This document shows, piece after piece, positions 9,707 through 21,209 of a stretch of 64,000 bases of DNA; the first letter of the stretch is position 1, and each line of letters begins with the position of its first letter. Position numbers and translations under genes: made by a program. The notes beneath the pieces are model-generated. The model made no database searches and was not told where the DNA came from. It was given only the letters and a program-made list of their open reading frames with translations. Source of the DNA: Trichomonas vaginalis G3 (taxonomy: Eukaryota; Parabasalia; Trichomonadida; Trichomonadidae); the NCBI RefSeq assembly GCF_026262505.1, contig NC_067205.1:22601585-22665584 (forward strand). Direction: 5' to 3'.

Positions 9707-9963
9707 AAAATAAATATTTATTTTTCCACTATCTACCCCTATTTTATTAAGTATTCCTTCAGCAATTCCACCAACTGCGTTACCCACTTGTGCTCCCATC
9801 GCCGGATTACCTGCTTTAGTACCTAATACTCCACCTATGATAGTTCCTGCCGTTTTCGCTACTGGTGCCAAAAAGTTTGCAACGGGTTTAATAATATTTT
9901 TATGAACCCAACCGCAGCTTTCTTAATTCCATCCCATAATTTTTTAAAGAATCCTGCAGCCAT
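9689..9963 (-). pseudogene. Amphipathic/Gly-rich small protein (minus-strand copy)
   Basis: It starts MAAGFFKKLWDGIKKAAVGF, an amphipathic basic helix, and continues into a Gly/Ala-rich stretch (GTIIGGVLGTKAGNPAMG). That is the layout of membrane-active minor capsid peptides in Polinton-like viruses. The B element has analogous genes at 29,112-29,512 and 32,749-32,991. Broken. Confidence 0.45.
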
Positions 9964-10029
9964 TTCTGATTTAATATTAATTAAAAAATATATTTCATCA
10001 CTTATATTCTAATTTTTATTTAATGATAA

Positions 10030-10398
10030 ATGAAACCGATTTTAAAAATAAATGAAACAGAGGAGGAAGAAATAAATGAAAGTGAAAATGTTCAACAAAA
10101 AATAAACGTTGTTAAACCAATTACTGAAATAAAAATTTTTTCATCTGTTGAAGAATTTAATGACTATTATGCTAATAATAAAAAATTATTTGAAGAATTG
10201 ACAACATGTAAATTGAATAAAATGTTTAAAGTTGATGGATTCAAAATTTCAAAAATAAAAGGAGTGGTTAGTTTGAAATCTATTCCTCAATCAAGAATCA
10301 CCTCATTAATGAAAATAGATGATTTAACAAAAAGAATAGAAGAGATTGAAGAAAGAATGAATCAAATAATTGATTTCATAAATTCAAATAATCATTAG
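10030..10398 (+). CDS. Unknown 122-aa coiled-coil protein (Polinton A)
   Basis: An open frame of 122 residues with an acidic N-terminus (ETEEEEINESENVQQK), a central region ending in a short basic segment (FKVDGFKISKIKG) and a C-terminal heptad-like helix (IDDLTKRIEEIEERMNQI). It is the only plus-strand gene in A that looks whole. Family not recognised. Confidence 0.55.
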   Translation: MKPILKINETEEEEINESENVQQKINVVKPITEIKIFSSVEEFNDYYANNKKLFEELTTCKLNKMFKVDGFKISKIKGVVSLKSIPQSRITSLMKIDDLTKRIEEIEERMNQIIDFINSNNH

Positions 10399-10484
10399 TT
10401 TCTTAAAGTTCTATGTTGATTCTGAGACATGAATGTTTAAAGTTTATTTTTTAAAAAAATTTTTTATTTTTTATTATGGTAGTG

Positions 10485-10862
10485 AATCTTTCATTCATGA
10501 AAATAATTATTTCTAATTTCTTTTATTCTCTCGTACATACTAGATTTAAAGAATTCAGAACATTTCCCATAATCTCCTAAATGTTTTCTTATCCCTAACG
10601 TGTGCCAGTTATTATATGAAACTGAATAAACTTTATCTTTATCTTTACACCTTTCATCACTTCCAATATATTTATATCTCAGTTTTGATTTAGCATTTTC
10701 ATATTCATTAGCGTTTAATAATTCACAGTCTTCCTTTTTAAATAAATTTTATGTATTCAGGATTTAATACTCTACGTTTATATGCTCCTAACTTAGTTCT
10801 AAAGGTTTTTCTACAAAATTTAGGAATTCCATCCTCTTTAATGTCATCAATGATTTCCATTT
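10485..10862 (-). pseudogene. Polinton A gene split by insertion of B (downstream part)
   Basis: A minus-strand coding remnant with the motif NPEYIKF, EDCELLN, LRYKY and a Trp-containing end. The other part of the interrupted region lies at 34,617-34,838 and carries a second copy of the same roughly 60-residue motif (NPEWVKL, EDCELLN, MRYKY). The duplicated base run CATTT at 10,858-10,862 and 34,617-34,621 marks the insertion point. Motif family not recognised. Confidence 0.6.
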
Positions 10863-11017
10863 AAAAAAAAAAAAAAAAAAGGCAGTGGGGCCTCCAGGCA
10901 CTTCGTGCCCTCTAGCCCTGAAGATGTTTAGTATAACTTTGTCCGGACAAGTAAGGGTCTATCGTCGCTACAGGAAAAGTTACAGGCGTTCCAAGGAAGT
11001 ATACTTTGAGAAGCCTT
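10863..11017 (+). repeat. Left terminal inverted repeat of Polinton B
   Basis: An A-run of 18 is followed by about 137 bp that match the reverse complement of 34,445-34,580. It includes an internal hairpin AGGCACTTCGTGCCC. Confidence 0.9.
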
Positions 11018-11147
11018 TTCTCCTTATAGAATGAGATAGGACGGTTATTTTACAAAACTGACACACTTTGGACCGAGTTAGTTTTGTGCTGAACAAAAAG
11101 TTGTCATATAAACATTCTGTCAAAAACCGTTTTTTACTTCACTTAAA

Positions 11148-14100
11148 ATGCCACGTAAGCTACGTAAGAATATACGTAAGAGGAAGAGAGCATTGAACAT
11201 CCAATAGTAAAACTGACACCACAACAACAGTTGCAACAACAATTATGAATGACCCCACTATGTTGCAACAAAGTCAAGCAACCTATGCCTTAAACCGAGT
11301 TATTGGTGCACAGAGTGGAGGTTTTAGAGCGCACTTTTAGCGAAAATGGCAGGCTATGGTGGAGCTGCAGACGAACAGCTTATAACCCTCAAAGTCAAAT
11401 GAATTTGAGTTCACTCAAAATCAAATAACAGATGTCAAAAAGTCAAACATAGAACATACAGAAACAAATAAGTGAAAACGAAAAGAAACTAGAATATGAC
11501 AGACAACAAAGAAAAAACTCAATGAGTTAAACCGTAGAGAAAAAGAAGAAAGAAGAACAACTGAAAGAAACTAATACAGAGGAATATGCGAAAAAAGTGT
11601 CAGAAAAAGCAGCAGAAGTAGCAAAAATGGAACAAGATGTTATAAATTTGAAAAACCATACTACTCAATATAAAGTACTGAAAGATGAAGAATAAAACAA
11701 AAAAGCCATGAAGACATATATGGATAGCGTGATATAAAAAAAGAAGTTGAAGCAAATGTAAAGCAGAAAAAACTTTTACAGTTGCAAAACCAAACCGTAC
11801 AGTATGAAATTAGCACAAGAAAGTAAAATAACGACGCAGCCATGCAAAAAGGCAAGAAAAGCGCAGAAATTATAAAAGCTAATAATGACTTGTTAGATGC
11901 CAAGCCAACGCCAAAGCAGCCCAACTTTATAGGTCAATAAGGGACAAAATAACAGCGGATGAAGACAGTTCAAAAGAAGCTTTAAATGAATGCTGACTTA
12001 AGAACGCCTTCGAAGCTCTTCATAGTAAGGTGAAACTATCGTGAAAAGACTTCTCATCTGGAAAAGAAACTGAAGTCTGAAGGTTTCGACAAAGAGTTAA
12101 GAGAAGTAGCACAAAAAATCATTGTACGAAAATAAAGATCCAGCAACGAGACAGGCAGTTCAAAGTGCCTATGACGCCGTTAGAGCAACTTTGTGGAAAG
12201 TCAAGAAAAAGAGTATTAAACAGACAAAACAGACCTAGTTAAATGCTTTACTTAAAAACGGAAAGTCAGGATAGGACATTATGCTGCAGATGGAAACTTA
12301 TTTGTGTTTACCAGGCTGGTGGAACAATATATACTTGACTTAGTCCCACTATAGATAAGCCACCTATGTATTAACCCAAAAACCTTGCGTACTAACATAC
12401 TCGTTCACGATTCGGACCAGACACAGCATGCACCAAAACCAACACACAACCACAGTTCAAAATCCAGCACAACAACCAACGAGTTCAAAACACTGACAGC
12501 ACAAACCACAAAAGAGCAAAGGGACATATAAGAGTAGGAACAAGGAAAGCCCAAGATTCTTTAAAAATGCTTAAGGAAAATTATGGTTACCCAGATACTT
12601 ACTTGACTTGTGAACAGAATAAAGGAAAGCTATTAGAAGTTTCAAGGAAGAATAGCTGACCCGAAACCTATTTAGCTTATGGTTCAGCACCAAATTGCGG
12701 ATATAATTTCAAACCTGGAAAATACAAGATCGGCTACAGGGATATATGATTAATAGCATATCATCCAAATACATGACTAAATTACTCCAGATATATTTGG
12801 TGTCAGAGCTAAAATGATAATTCAACTATCTTCATGAACGCGTATAAAAATAGAGACGGAAAGAAAGGAGAAAGGTTAATGAGTCCGGTGACTTAGTATA
12901 GGGAACTTTTTTAAATAACGGGCTCCGATTATTATTAGAAATGCCAGCAGATTGAGGTTACAAGAAAAACTCACAGGAAGAAAGTTCAGAATTACAACCA
13001 GACATGGAAGCAAATAGTTTCAGCAACAAAACAGCTAGAAGAGCCTGAAGGGAAACAAACAAGTCCCTCCTTTGGAAACTAACCTTCACAGAACTAGATG
13101 AAATTTGGGAACAGCCGAAAAAAATTCTTGACCCTCAAAACAAGTGTAATCGGGGAATTATGAGAATCTTTCCCAAGAGTCTTAAGAAAAATTCGGCTGA
13201 CATAGTAGAAGAATATCGAAAAACATGGTTCGCCGACATACAAAAAGGACTCAACATCAGATGAAAATATTCAGATAGAATGGAAGACTGAAAGAAAGTT
13301 GTACGCCAAATACAAACAAATTCCTTTTTTACTTACGACCATATAACGTTTCAATCTTTGCTGGAACTCGGTGAAAAATAAAAAGGTTAAATTTCACCAA
13401 AAACATATAGAAAAGAAACATTGTTTAAAGTCAATTCAGAACCATAACCCAATATGGCAAAAACAAACCACTTTTGTTTCTGCAGACTATGGAACATACA
13501 ATGAGATGGGGTCATAAAGCTAAATTTCCCGGATTAGGTTGGTTCCATAAAATTACAAACCACAATTCCAAGAAGTTGTAGAGCGCAATGGAAGTGAAGA
13601 GCTGAACCAAGATATAGCTGGTATTTTCAGAGCGCGGCTTTAATGCCATGAAAGAGTATTGAAGAGATGGCAGATATTTTGGACCAGTATTGAAATGAAC
13701 ATGGCTGATGGAAGATATAAGCACTCTGACGTTCTAGAACATTTATCTCAAAGAACTACACAAACCATACGAGAATGGTATATTGGTGAAGAGTTATAGA
13801 AAGAAAAGTTAGGGAGAGAGAAGGAAGAGAACCTATTGTACATGACCTTGCAAACGAAAGTTTCAAAATGTCATAAAAACTTACTTTGCAGACAATGAAC
13901 CGAGAAGGGATGAATATTTAAGAAAACTCAAATGGACAGTACCAATGAAATGTTAGTATTGAAAAACATGTTCCTTGACAAAATAAAACCAACTACAGAA
14001 ATAAATGACGCAAGACTGAAACATTGGGTAAAAGCTTTCCCATTCACAAAAGATATTATTGTAACATGGAAAGAAAACCAGAATGGCTACAAAAACATAT

Positions 14101-14500
14101 ATATTGGAAACGAGCATATTCCATATGGACAAGCTCTGTTTGAAGAGCTTGAACCGGAAACTCAGGAAAGAGTCATGCAAACAATACGCGAAGACTCAAA
14201 TACAAACTATGACAAAATCTTTCTAGGATATAGGTTACCTGAGATGGGCGACCAGAGCCAAAGGCAAAAAGGACATGGGAAATTTACAACATACTAGGTG
14301 AACATGAGGCAAAGATGCAACGAACTTGAAGCAGAGGGCAAGTTACCAAAAGCGACACCAAAGAAGAAGAGTAGAACAAAGTGAAAGTAGTGAAGAAGTA
14401 ACTTCATCTAGTGAAAGTAGTGGCAATGAAGGAAAAAGAAGAGTTAAAAAACTCAGTCAGGAAGAAAGTAAAGCTTGGTCCGAGTGGGTTCTTTATGATA
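11148..14500 (+). pseudogene. Strongly decayed coding region of Polinton B
   Basis: The region keeps the codon texture of plus-strand coding DNA: a very basic start at 11,148 (MPRKLRKNIRKRKRAL), then Gln/Lys/Glu-rich helical stretches, and a later part with NYGYPDTYLTCEQNKGKL-like text. Frames change too often to define genes. The only long clean frame is 13,932-14,297 (121 aa, HWVKAFPFTKDIIVTWKE and YIGNEHIPYG). A basic N-terminus beside the capsid gene would fit a DNA-binding or virion core protein, but this is a guess. Confidence 0.45.
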
Positions 14501-14536
14501 TATAAATCCAACTATTCTATATTTTTACCCATATGA

Positions 14537-16150
14537 AATGTACGCCGCTCAGATATAACGCCAACAGTTTTGGATGCCATGAACGGAAATGTTTCCGAAT
14601 GGTATAACGAATGCGACAATGCCATTAGAAGGTCAGAAATAGTTCCTGGAACTTACGAATATACAACTGCTGTTTCTTATGGAAATGTAGGTGAGTTTGG
14701 AGAAGGTTCTTCAACAACAGTAGATATTGCTTGCGACAGGTTTCATATTATTTCTATTGACAACTCATTCTTATACGTGGAACAAGACATTGAAATAAAA
14801 CCTTCTGCCAAGTTGTCTGACAAGAAAGGTTGCAATGGAATTTTCTATGTCGGATACCAATATGCTCCAGAAGTTTTCATGGGATATAAGATATATTCTA
14901 ACTCTGACTTAGTTCAAACAGTAACATGGGCAAACTATGAATGGTTCGCTTTGAGAAACTCAGTACAACCACAAGCTAGAGAACAAACAGACCAGTATGC
15001 AAATATTGAGAAAATAAGAAGACTTGACCCTAACGTTCCAGGAGTTTATGTTAACCTTTCTGGTTCAGATGGAACTGCTGCCACTAAAGTAAAACTGAAA
15101 CTTAGAGTTCCTTTGTCATCTTTCCTCATCTTCAGGTTTTTAAGATACTTGCCAAACTGGGCAGGAAAAATTTCTATTGAACTTACTCCAAGCAAAAATA
15201 ACTTAGTCATTGCACCAACACAAGACCCATTCACTCTTACAGACGTAAATGGGAACAAATACAAACGTCATTCGCCGACTTTTGCAAAGACAAAGTTGAC
15301 TTAGACTTTGGTTTCTCAAACTTCAACAATGAAGTAAACTATTATTTCAATGCTGCTGGAACTGCTTGGGACCCAGTTAAGTTCACATGCGAAAAAGTTT
15401 GAATGCAAGAGAATAGAAAGCAGACTTGCCGTTTATATGTTGGACCCAGATATTTCAAATGCTTTAGCTGCCAAATATATTGCAGTTCCACTTATGTTCC
15501 CTATACACCAAATATCTGTCAAAGACTTTGCAGGTGAAGTTGGAAACCAAAGTGCTGACCCAGGTGCAAGAACAGATATTGCTTTAACAACTGCAATGAA
15601 ACATGCAGATACTATGTTTGTACTGTTCAGACGAACTATAAATGACTATTCTTGTTTCTACAACCCCGGTATTAAAATATCATATAAACATAGATGGCAA
15701 ATATTATCCAAGAGAAGAATATTCTACAGTTGAGGATATGAGGTCATACAACTTGACATTAGATGCTATGAACTTTAACAACAACTTCACAACAACCATA
15801 AACCCTGAAATGCAAAGTTCTATTATGCCATATGTGAAAGTATGGACTCATACAGGAGGTCAAAAAACTCAATATACAAATGGAGACCGTTCAAACTTTT
15901 GGCTTGGCATTCCATTTGCTGACTCAGAAGACTTTATGGGTGGTATTTCAACTGTTGGTACTGTACAAATACAATATAGCTGGTGACAGAGACGGTCCAG
16001 ATGAACTGAGAGCAAAGAAGTTTACAAAACCAATAGCACTTTTCACGGAAGATGCTCTTTTGAAGATTCGTTCGATGAAACCTGCTGGGGCTCCTCAGAT
16101 TGGCATAACGACAGCTTCCATCGAGCAGATTTTGGCAGCAGGTCAGTAAG
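14537..16150 (+). pseudogene. Major capsid protein candidate (Polinton B)
   Basis: About 530 codons of strand-rich sequence. Visible blocks include GSSTTVDIACDRFHII, FYVGYQYAPE, VKLKLRVPLSSFLIFRFLRY and ISIELTP in the first half, and AKYIAVPLMFPIHQISVKDF with PYVKVWTHTGGQKTQ in the second. Length and the two-domain strand pattern fit a double jelly-roll capsid protein, and the first half resembles the A candidate at 7786-9425. In living relatives this forms hexon-like trimers of an icosahedral shell. Broken. Confidence 0.55.
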
Positions 16151-16254
16151 TTGTTCTTGAACTGACTTCTCTCCGTCAAATATTGACAGTACGCCAGTTT
16201 TGACATAATATTGTAAGATAAACTTACCTTTAGAAATATCTGTAAGTTTTGAAG

Positions 16255-16479
16255 TTATATTTTTTTGTCTGCTTCAAGAACTTTCACCATTTCAGTTATA
16301 CCAACTTTCTTTGCTTTATGAAAATATTTTGGTTCAGCAAAGACTGCTATTCTATAACATTTACCATTGTTTGTATAAAGAACTATTCTGTCAATGTATT
16401 TGTATTGTTTGTGTGTGTAAACTTTGTTTTGCTTCAATTCGAAGAGATACTCGAATACGTCCATCTTTTTATTCTAAGT
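16255..16479 (-). CDS. Small unknown protein (Polinton B)
   Basis: A minus-strand frame of 69 residues (MDVFEYLFELKQNKVY, then IDRIVLYTNNGKCYRIAVF and a helical tail) between the capsid and SCCG genes. It has a compact alpha-beta pattern. It is opposite in strand to its neighbours. Family unknown. Confidence 0.4.
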
Positions 16480-16482
16480 AAA

Positions 16483-17065
16483 ATGTCATTTCCGAAAAAT
16501 AGAAGCGTGAAGTGTTTCAAAAGGTTTAATGGCGGTGGCAGATGTGAAGTTAAATTCACCAACTCAAACAAACAGTCAAAGTGTTATTGTCAATGTCAAA
16601 GACAGAGATGTTGAAGTGGGGAAACCATACGAAGACGAAGATGGTATAGCAATTGTTCCTGTAAAAGAACAACCAACATATCCTGAAGTTAGCAGAGACT
16701 TAAGTTCTGTTGCAGATATTCGAAACGACTACCAACAACTGAAAGACAAACTTCAAACTCAGGAGAAGATTTGTCAAGCTTTAAGTATAATGTTAAACTT
16801 GGTCGAACACAACCCTGTAAAAGTGAACTCATATGTCATTGCACCTCATGAAGTTTTGAAAGAACTATTGAAACTTTTGACAGAGGCAGACGATATAAAC
16901 ATCAAAGAAATAGAACCCGACATTAGTTGCTGTGGTGTTTCATATAATGTCATTGACAAGATATACGTTATGAAAGGAGGTGAAACGTTGAACTTAAAGT
17001 ATAGTTTCCCAGACGTTATAAAAATATTTGACGACCACAGCATTTCATTAAAATTTATTTGCTAA
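16483..17065 (+). pseudogene. Conserved Polinton SCCG protein (Polinton B)
   Basis: Basic start (MSFPKNRSVKCFKRF), an acidic segment (GKPYEDEDGIAIVPVKE), a helical middle (LKDKLQTQEKICQALSIML) and a C-terminal beta-rich part with SCCGVSYNVIDKIYVM. The same architecture and Cys pair recur in A at 5299-5966. Probably a virion or assembly protein by position. Broken at its N-terminal region. Confidence 0.5.
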
Positions 17066-17071
17066 GTAAAA

Positions 17072-17302
17072 ATGTCAAAACTTCTTGAAAGATGTTTGAA
17101 GAAAAATAATATAGACTTTATTTCATGTAAAGGACTTTACACACTTTTGAACGATATGAAAGACCCTGTTTTGTTTGTTCGTGTAGACAAAGGAAAGTTC
17201 TATGTCTTTACAAAATATTTGAACTTCTTAGACAGAGAACTTCAAGAAACGCCATGTGAAAGTTTAGATGAAGTTCTTCTCCACTTTCAGAAAAACTTTT
17301 AA
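17072..17302 (+). CDS. Small unknown protein, 76 aa (Polinton B)
   Basis: It begins six bases after the previous stop, in an apparently tightly packed plus-strand run. Sequence blocks: LLERCLKKNNIDF, DPVLFVRVDKGKFYVFTKYLNF. Compact alpha-beta composition; no known motif. Confidence 0.5.
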   Translation: MSKLLERCLKKNNIDFISCKGLYTLLNDMKDPVLFVRVDKGKFYVFTKYLNFLDRELQETPCESLDEVLLHFQKNF

Positions 17303-17312
17303 ATATATATAA

Positions 17313-18108
17313 ATGGCAGAAGATATAATGGTTTATACTATTACGACTAAAAACCCTGAGTCATATAATTCTATAACAACAAACTTACAAAGTCCTCAAG
17401 GACGGTATTGTAAACTAACTTTAAACACAATGACGACTAAAGCCTGTTTTGCTCTTTTGACACCAGAAGACTTTATTGTTGTGAATGGTAAAAAAATACT
17501 CCTTTGAAGATACTTACTCAGATATACCACCAACAGGTTTTGTTGACTTATTTAATACTTTAAGTACGGGTGTAACATGTGCTGCAACTAGAGCAGGTTT
17601 CATTATGTTTGGATGTCCGACTGAGTTTACTATAAACAATATGAGCTATAATACAAAACTTATATCTGGTTTTTACTACCAACAGTTTCCTATAACAGGA
17701 AAAGGTGTCATACAAGGAATGTCTGTTCCATTGACTTTAAGTACACCTATTTTATATTGTTTCAAACTTAGGTTCAAAGTGTTATTCGAATGTCGACAGA
17801 AACTACTATGACCAAAGATACTTATGCGTATAAACAATACTTTCTCTGCTGGTTTGCCTATTGTTCATTCGAATGCAGAATTTTCAACCTTAGTGAACTC
17901 AAACACTTTGGCAAGTATAACGTTGACATTAGTTGACGCAAACTTTGTTCCTGTAAAACTTTTATGTCCTATGTATTTGTCAATGACGGCAGAAAGTTTC
18001 GAATTGGAAGATGCAACTGGTGAAAGTATTGTATTACAAGAACAACTTCAACAACAAATAGCTCAAGAACAACAAATGCAACAAATGGAACAACAAAGTC
18101 AAGAATAA
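17313..18108 (+). pseudogene. Minor capsid (penton-like) candidate (Polinton B)
   Basis: A strand-rich protein of about 260 codons: VYTITTKNPESYNSI, CKLTLNTMTTKACFALLT, then GVIQGMSVPLTLSTP and SITLTLVDANFVPVKLL, ending in a Gln-rich tail (QEQLQQQIAQEQQMQQ). The size, single jelly-roll-like pattern and place beside the major capsid candidate fit a penton/minor capsid protein, by analogy with Polintons and virophages. Not proven. Broken. Confidence 0.4.
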
Positions 18109-18138
18109 AAAAAATATTTTTTTTTATTTTTATAAAAA

Positions 18139-19375
18139 TGTACAGAATAGATGTTTCAGATTTTTATGACTTCCAAGCATTCAGAAATATGTGTCCATTT
18201 AGAGACTATAACAAAGCAGTCGAGAATTTGAAACGTTTAGTCATTTATGTTACTCTGCCCAGAATGTTATGTTATGAAAGAATGGGATGTTGTCTTTAAC
18301 AAACCAAGAGCAACAATAGTGTCTGAACAAGAATGTAGACAGAAACTTAAGAAAATAAAAGTTGTACAAGTTGGAATGAAGATGTTAGATGCTTGGGATA
18401 TCTTATTGTCAAAGTTAGAAGATTTTTCAGTTCGAGGTATAAAGTTCTATACACCTTCTCCAAACTTCTATTCTATCTTCACTGGATATAAATATGAACA
18501 AGTAGAATGGAAAGAAAATATTATAGAAGCTTGGTTAGACCATGTCAAAGAAATTATATGCAATGGAAACGAAAAGGTTTATGAGTATATCTTATGTTGG
18601 TTTGCAAATATCTTACAACATCCAAGTGCTAAAAATGAAACTGCTCTCATTATAATTGGAAAACAAGGAACTGGTAAGAACACATTCTTTACAGATATCT
18701 TATGCAAACTATTAGAGGGCTATTCGAACCCGAATATGACAAACTTAGAAAACATTTGTGGTAAATTTAACTCTTCAATTGAGAATATGAAACTTATAGT
18801 TTGCAATGAACTTCAAAGTATAGATACAACAAAAGTTTTGAACTCAGATGCTTTGAAGAGTCTTATAACAGACAAAGTTGGAGTTGTTGAAAGAAAGTAT
18901 AAAGACCAAAGAGTTTGTGAAAATGTTGCAAACTTCATTATGGTTTCAAACAATGTTGTTCCGATGAAGTTAGAAAGTTCTGACAGAAGATATGTAGTTG
19001 TCAGAACGTCAGATTCTCATATGCAAGATACAGAATATTTTGACGACTTAGCAGAAACTTTGACATCTGACTTTTACAACCACTTGTTCTCATATTTTAT
19101 GACATTAGATATTTCTAAGTTCAATCCAAGACAAATTCCACATACCGAAGAGAGACAAACATTGTTAGAAGCAAACAAGAGTGTATATGAACTGTTCATA
19201 GATGAAACTGACTTTGAGTGTTTAGATGAAAGGTCATTGTACGATTCGTATAAACAATATTGTCAAGAATATGGTTATATGAGCTTCTAAACGAACATTC
19301 TTGGCAAATGTCAAAAGTCTTTTAGATGTTCAGAATGGTGTATATACAAAGAAAAATTTTTATGAGTAAATTTTA
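18139..19375 (+). pseudogene. SF3 / D5-like helicase (Polinton B)
   Basis: A conserved frame of about 350 residues carries Walker A ALIIIGKQGTGKNTFF, Walker B-like MKLIVCNELQS, and the motif C region VANFIMVSNNVVPM with the downstream SSDRRYVVV. This order is that of the D5-like/DUF5906 superfamily 3 helicases of NCLDVs, virophages and many Polinton-like viruses, which unwind DNA at replication origins. The N-terminal part contains CPECYVMKEWDVVFN. Carrying this together with a polymerase B gene is notable. Broken. Confidence 0.75.
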
Positions 19376-19387
19376 AAAAAAATATTT

Positions 19388-19828
19388 TTTTTATCCGATA
19401 GAAAAGATGGCAAAATTCATCTCAGTAAACAAGTACATGTCAGGACTTAAAGAAGAACTAGACCCATTCACATATTTGAATGTTTACTTCTACCATTTTG
19501 AAAAGTCTTCATTCAGCAAAGTTTGGAACATCGAACCAGTTAAGTTTGCTATTGTGACTAAAAATGGTGCGAAAATTTGAAGACTTAGACATAGAAGGTT
19601 TGTTAGCAGTCAAAGAAAGTTTTGACAGAAGGTTTCTCAAACCTTAAAGAAGGCAAAGCATACAAACTTGTTATACCTTATGAACCAAAGAAAGCAGACG
19701 ACTATGAATATTATGAGTCTAAGATAGTTGAAGTTCAAGGTAAATTGGGTAAAAAGATTTTAGAGTCTAAGCCAGTGTTTGCTCCTAAAGAGGAAGAGAA
19801 CATTGACATTGACCCAGAAATGTTCTAA
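19388..19828 (+). pseudogene. Unknown protein remnant (Polinton B)
   Basis: Starts MAKFISVNKYMSGLKEEL after an AT-rich leader and continues with FTYLNVYFYHFEKSSFSKVW. The last 68 residues include AYKLVIPYEPKKADDYEYYE and a short acidic tail (EEENIDIDPEMF). An acidic C-terminal tail on a small beta-rich protein recalls single-stranded DNA-binding proteins, and its position next to the helicase fits, but this is speculation. Broken. Confidence 0.35.
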
Positions 19829-19844
19829 AAATAAAATTTTATTT

Positions 19845-20298
19845 TTACATGTCAAATTTCTTTTTCTCTGGAACTGGTTCAGGTTCTTTCTTCTCTTCTT
19901 CTACTTTCTTTTCTTTCTTTTCTTTCTTCTTCTTTTCTGGTGGAGTTATGTCAAACTTCTCAGAACCATATTTTTGTAAAAGTTCTTTGTCCTTTAATAG
20001 CTCTTCTATTCTGTTTTCTATTTCATCTTCAAGAACAGCGCATGTGTCTTCTTTGCATTCTAAGAACTTTTGTTGGACTTCATCTTTCCAATCGGCGTCA
20101 TCTCTGTCAACAAGTCTGTCATTGACAAATTTTAAGACTGCTCTGCTTAATGTTTTATGGTTCTTGTCATATTCCCAGAAACAGAACTTTAGAACAAATT
20201 CACCTTTCTTGTTTACACTATGTAAGATTTTATGGTCGACAGATGTTTTTGCTGTCGAAAAGCTTGTCTCGAATATAGATAGCGAAATCGCTAGACAT
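19845..20298 (-). pseudogene. Charged Lys/Glu-rich protein (Polinton B)
   Basis: The conserved part reads FVLKFCFWEYDKNHKTLSRAVLKFV-like text, then an acidic helix (LEDEIENRIEELLKDKELL) and a long Lys/Glu/Pro tail. It is divergent from the packaging ATPase with only about 36 bp between the start codons, so one promoter region may serve both. Family unknown. Broken near its start. Confidence 0.45.
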
Positions 20299-20334
20299 TT
20301 TCTAAAAGATAAAAATTTTAATTTTTCTAAAAAT

Positions 20335-21209
20335 ATGTTAGAAAAAAAGTTTGCTGACATTGACAAGAAATTTGAGAATGTTTTAAACAAGAACAAGGTA
20401 AAGTTAGAAAATGCTCAGATAAAACCTATACATGACAAGTTCTTATTTGCTCAGAATGGTATAACAGGTCTAATTGCACCACCTGGGTCGGGTAAGACTT
20501 TCACTTATCTTAAAATGGCTGCACAACAACAAGAACTAGATGAGAAGAACCCATTTTATGAGTTAGTTGTCATTTGTAGTACTTCTGGTCAATTTGACCA
20601 AACCGTCAATTCGTTCAAAGATATTATAAAGAAGTCTAAGTTAGTATGTATAAAGGATACTGAGTTGTTAGATTGGATAAAGAAGTACCAAAGAAGAGTT
20701 TTGAAGTATAATGCTATAAATGAGTATATAAATTCTAAGTTTAAAGACCCAAATGAGGAAATGCAGAGAATATTAGAGAAGAAACACTTCAGAAACAAAC
20801 AGAAAGAGATAGAATACATTTCGAAGAAATTGCAATCTTACGATTGGAAGACATACCCTCATAGATGTCTTCTTATCTTAGATGATTTCGCCTCTCATCC
20901 TTTGTTAAAGAATAGAGAACAAGATATGTGTCGAATTCTTAAGAAGCTCAGACACTTTAACATTTCAGTTGTCATTGTGTACAGACAGCAAAGAGTTTAA
21001 GTAAGGATGTTAAAAGAATACTTACTGACATTGTACTTTTCCCCGGATTGTCCGAAGACGATTTCATGGAACTTATGAAAGAGTCCATGGCAGGTAAGTT
21101 TGACAGACATGAACTATGGGAGAAGTATAAAGTCATACAAGACCCTCATACTTCTTTCAGAATTCATATCTACGCAAACAAAGTTCAAATTGTAAAAAGT
21201 CAAGCTTGA
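20335..21209 (+). pseudogene. A32/FtsK-like genome-packaging ATPase (Polinton B)
   Basis: Begins MLEKKFADIDKKFENVL after an AT-rich leader. Walker A APPGSGKT lies about 50 residues in, then a sensor-like strand VVICSTSGQFD, and Walker B RCLLILDDFASHPLL about 130 residues later, then KLRHFNISVVIVYR. This order matches Polinton/NCLDV packaging ATPases. The open frame continues upstream to 19,849, but that part is the antisense of the neighbouring charged gene. Broken near the 3' end. Confidence 0.8.

Larger units (their letters stand above)
1..10862. mobile_element. Polinton/Maverick A, left portion (fossil; host of insertion B)
   Basis: This is a Maverick/Polinton-type element, seen from a cluster of minus-strand genes: a two-jelly-roll capsid candidate, an A32/FtsK-like packaging ATPase with Walker motifs, an amphipathic pVI-like protein and a collar/tail-fibre-like fragment. 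Its left end, and any polymerase and integrase, lie outside the window. It is interrupted at 10,862 by Polinton B and resumes at 34,617. Its proteins are clearly diverged from those of B, so it belongs to a different subfamily. It is broken, with perhaps ten or more breaks over the visible genes. It is older than B because B lies inside it. Confidence 0.8.

Noticed and set aside
19849-20294. N-terminal 150 codons of the long plus-strand frame that ends in the packaging ATPase
   Set aside because: Ser/Phe-rich text is the antisense of the Lys/Glu-rich minus-strand gene; the ATPase start at 20,335 follows its own leader.
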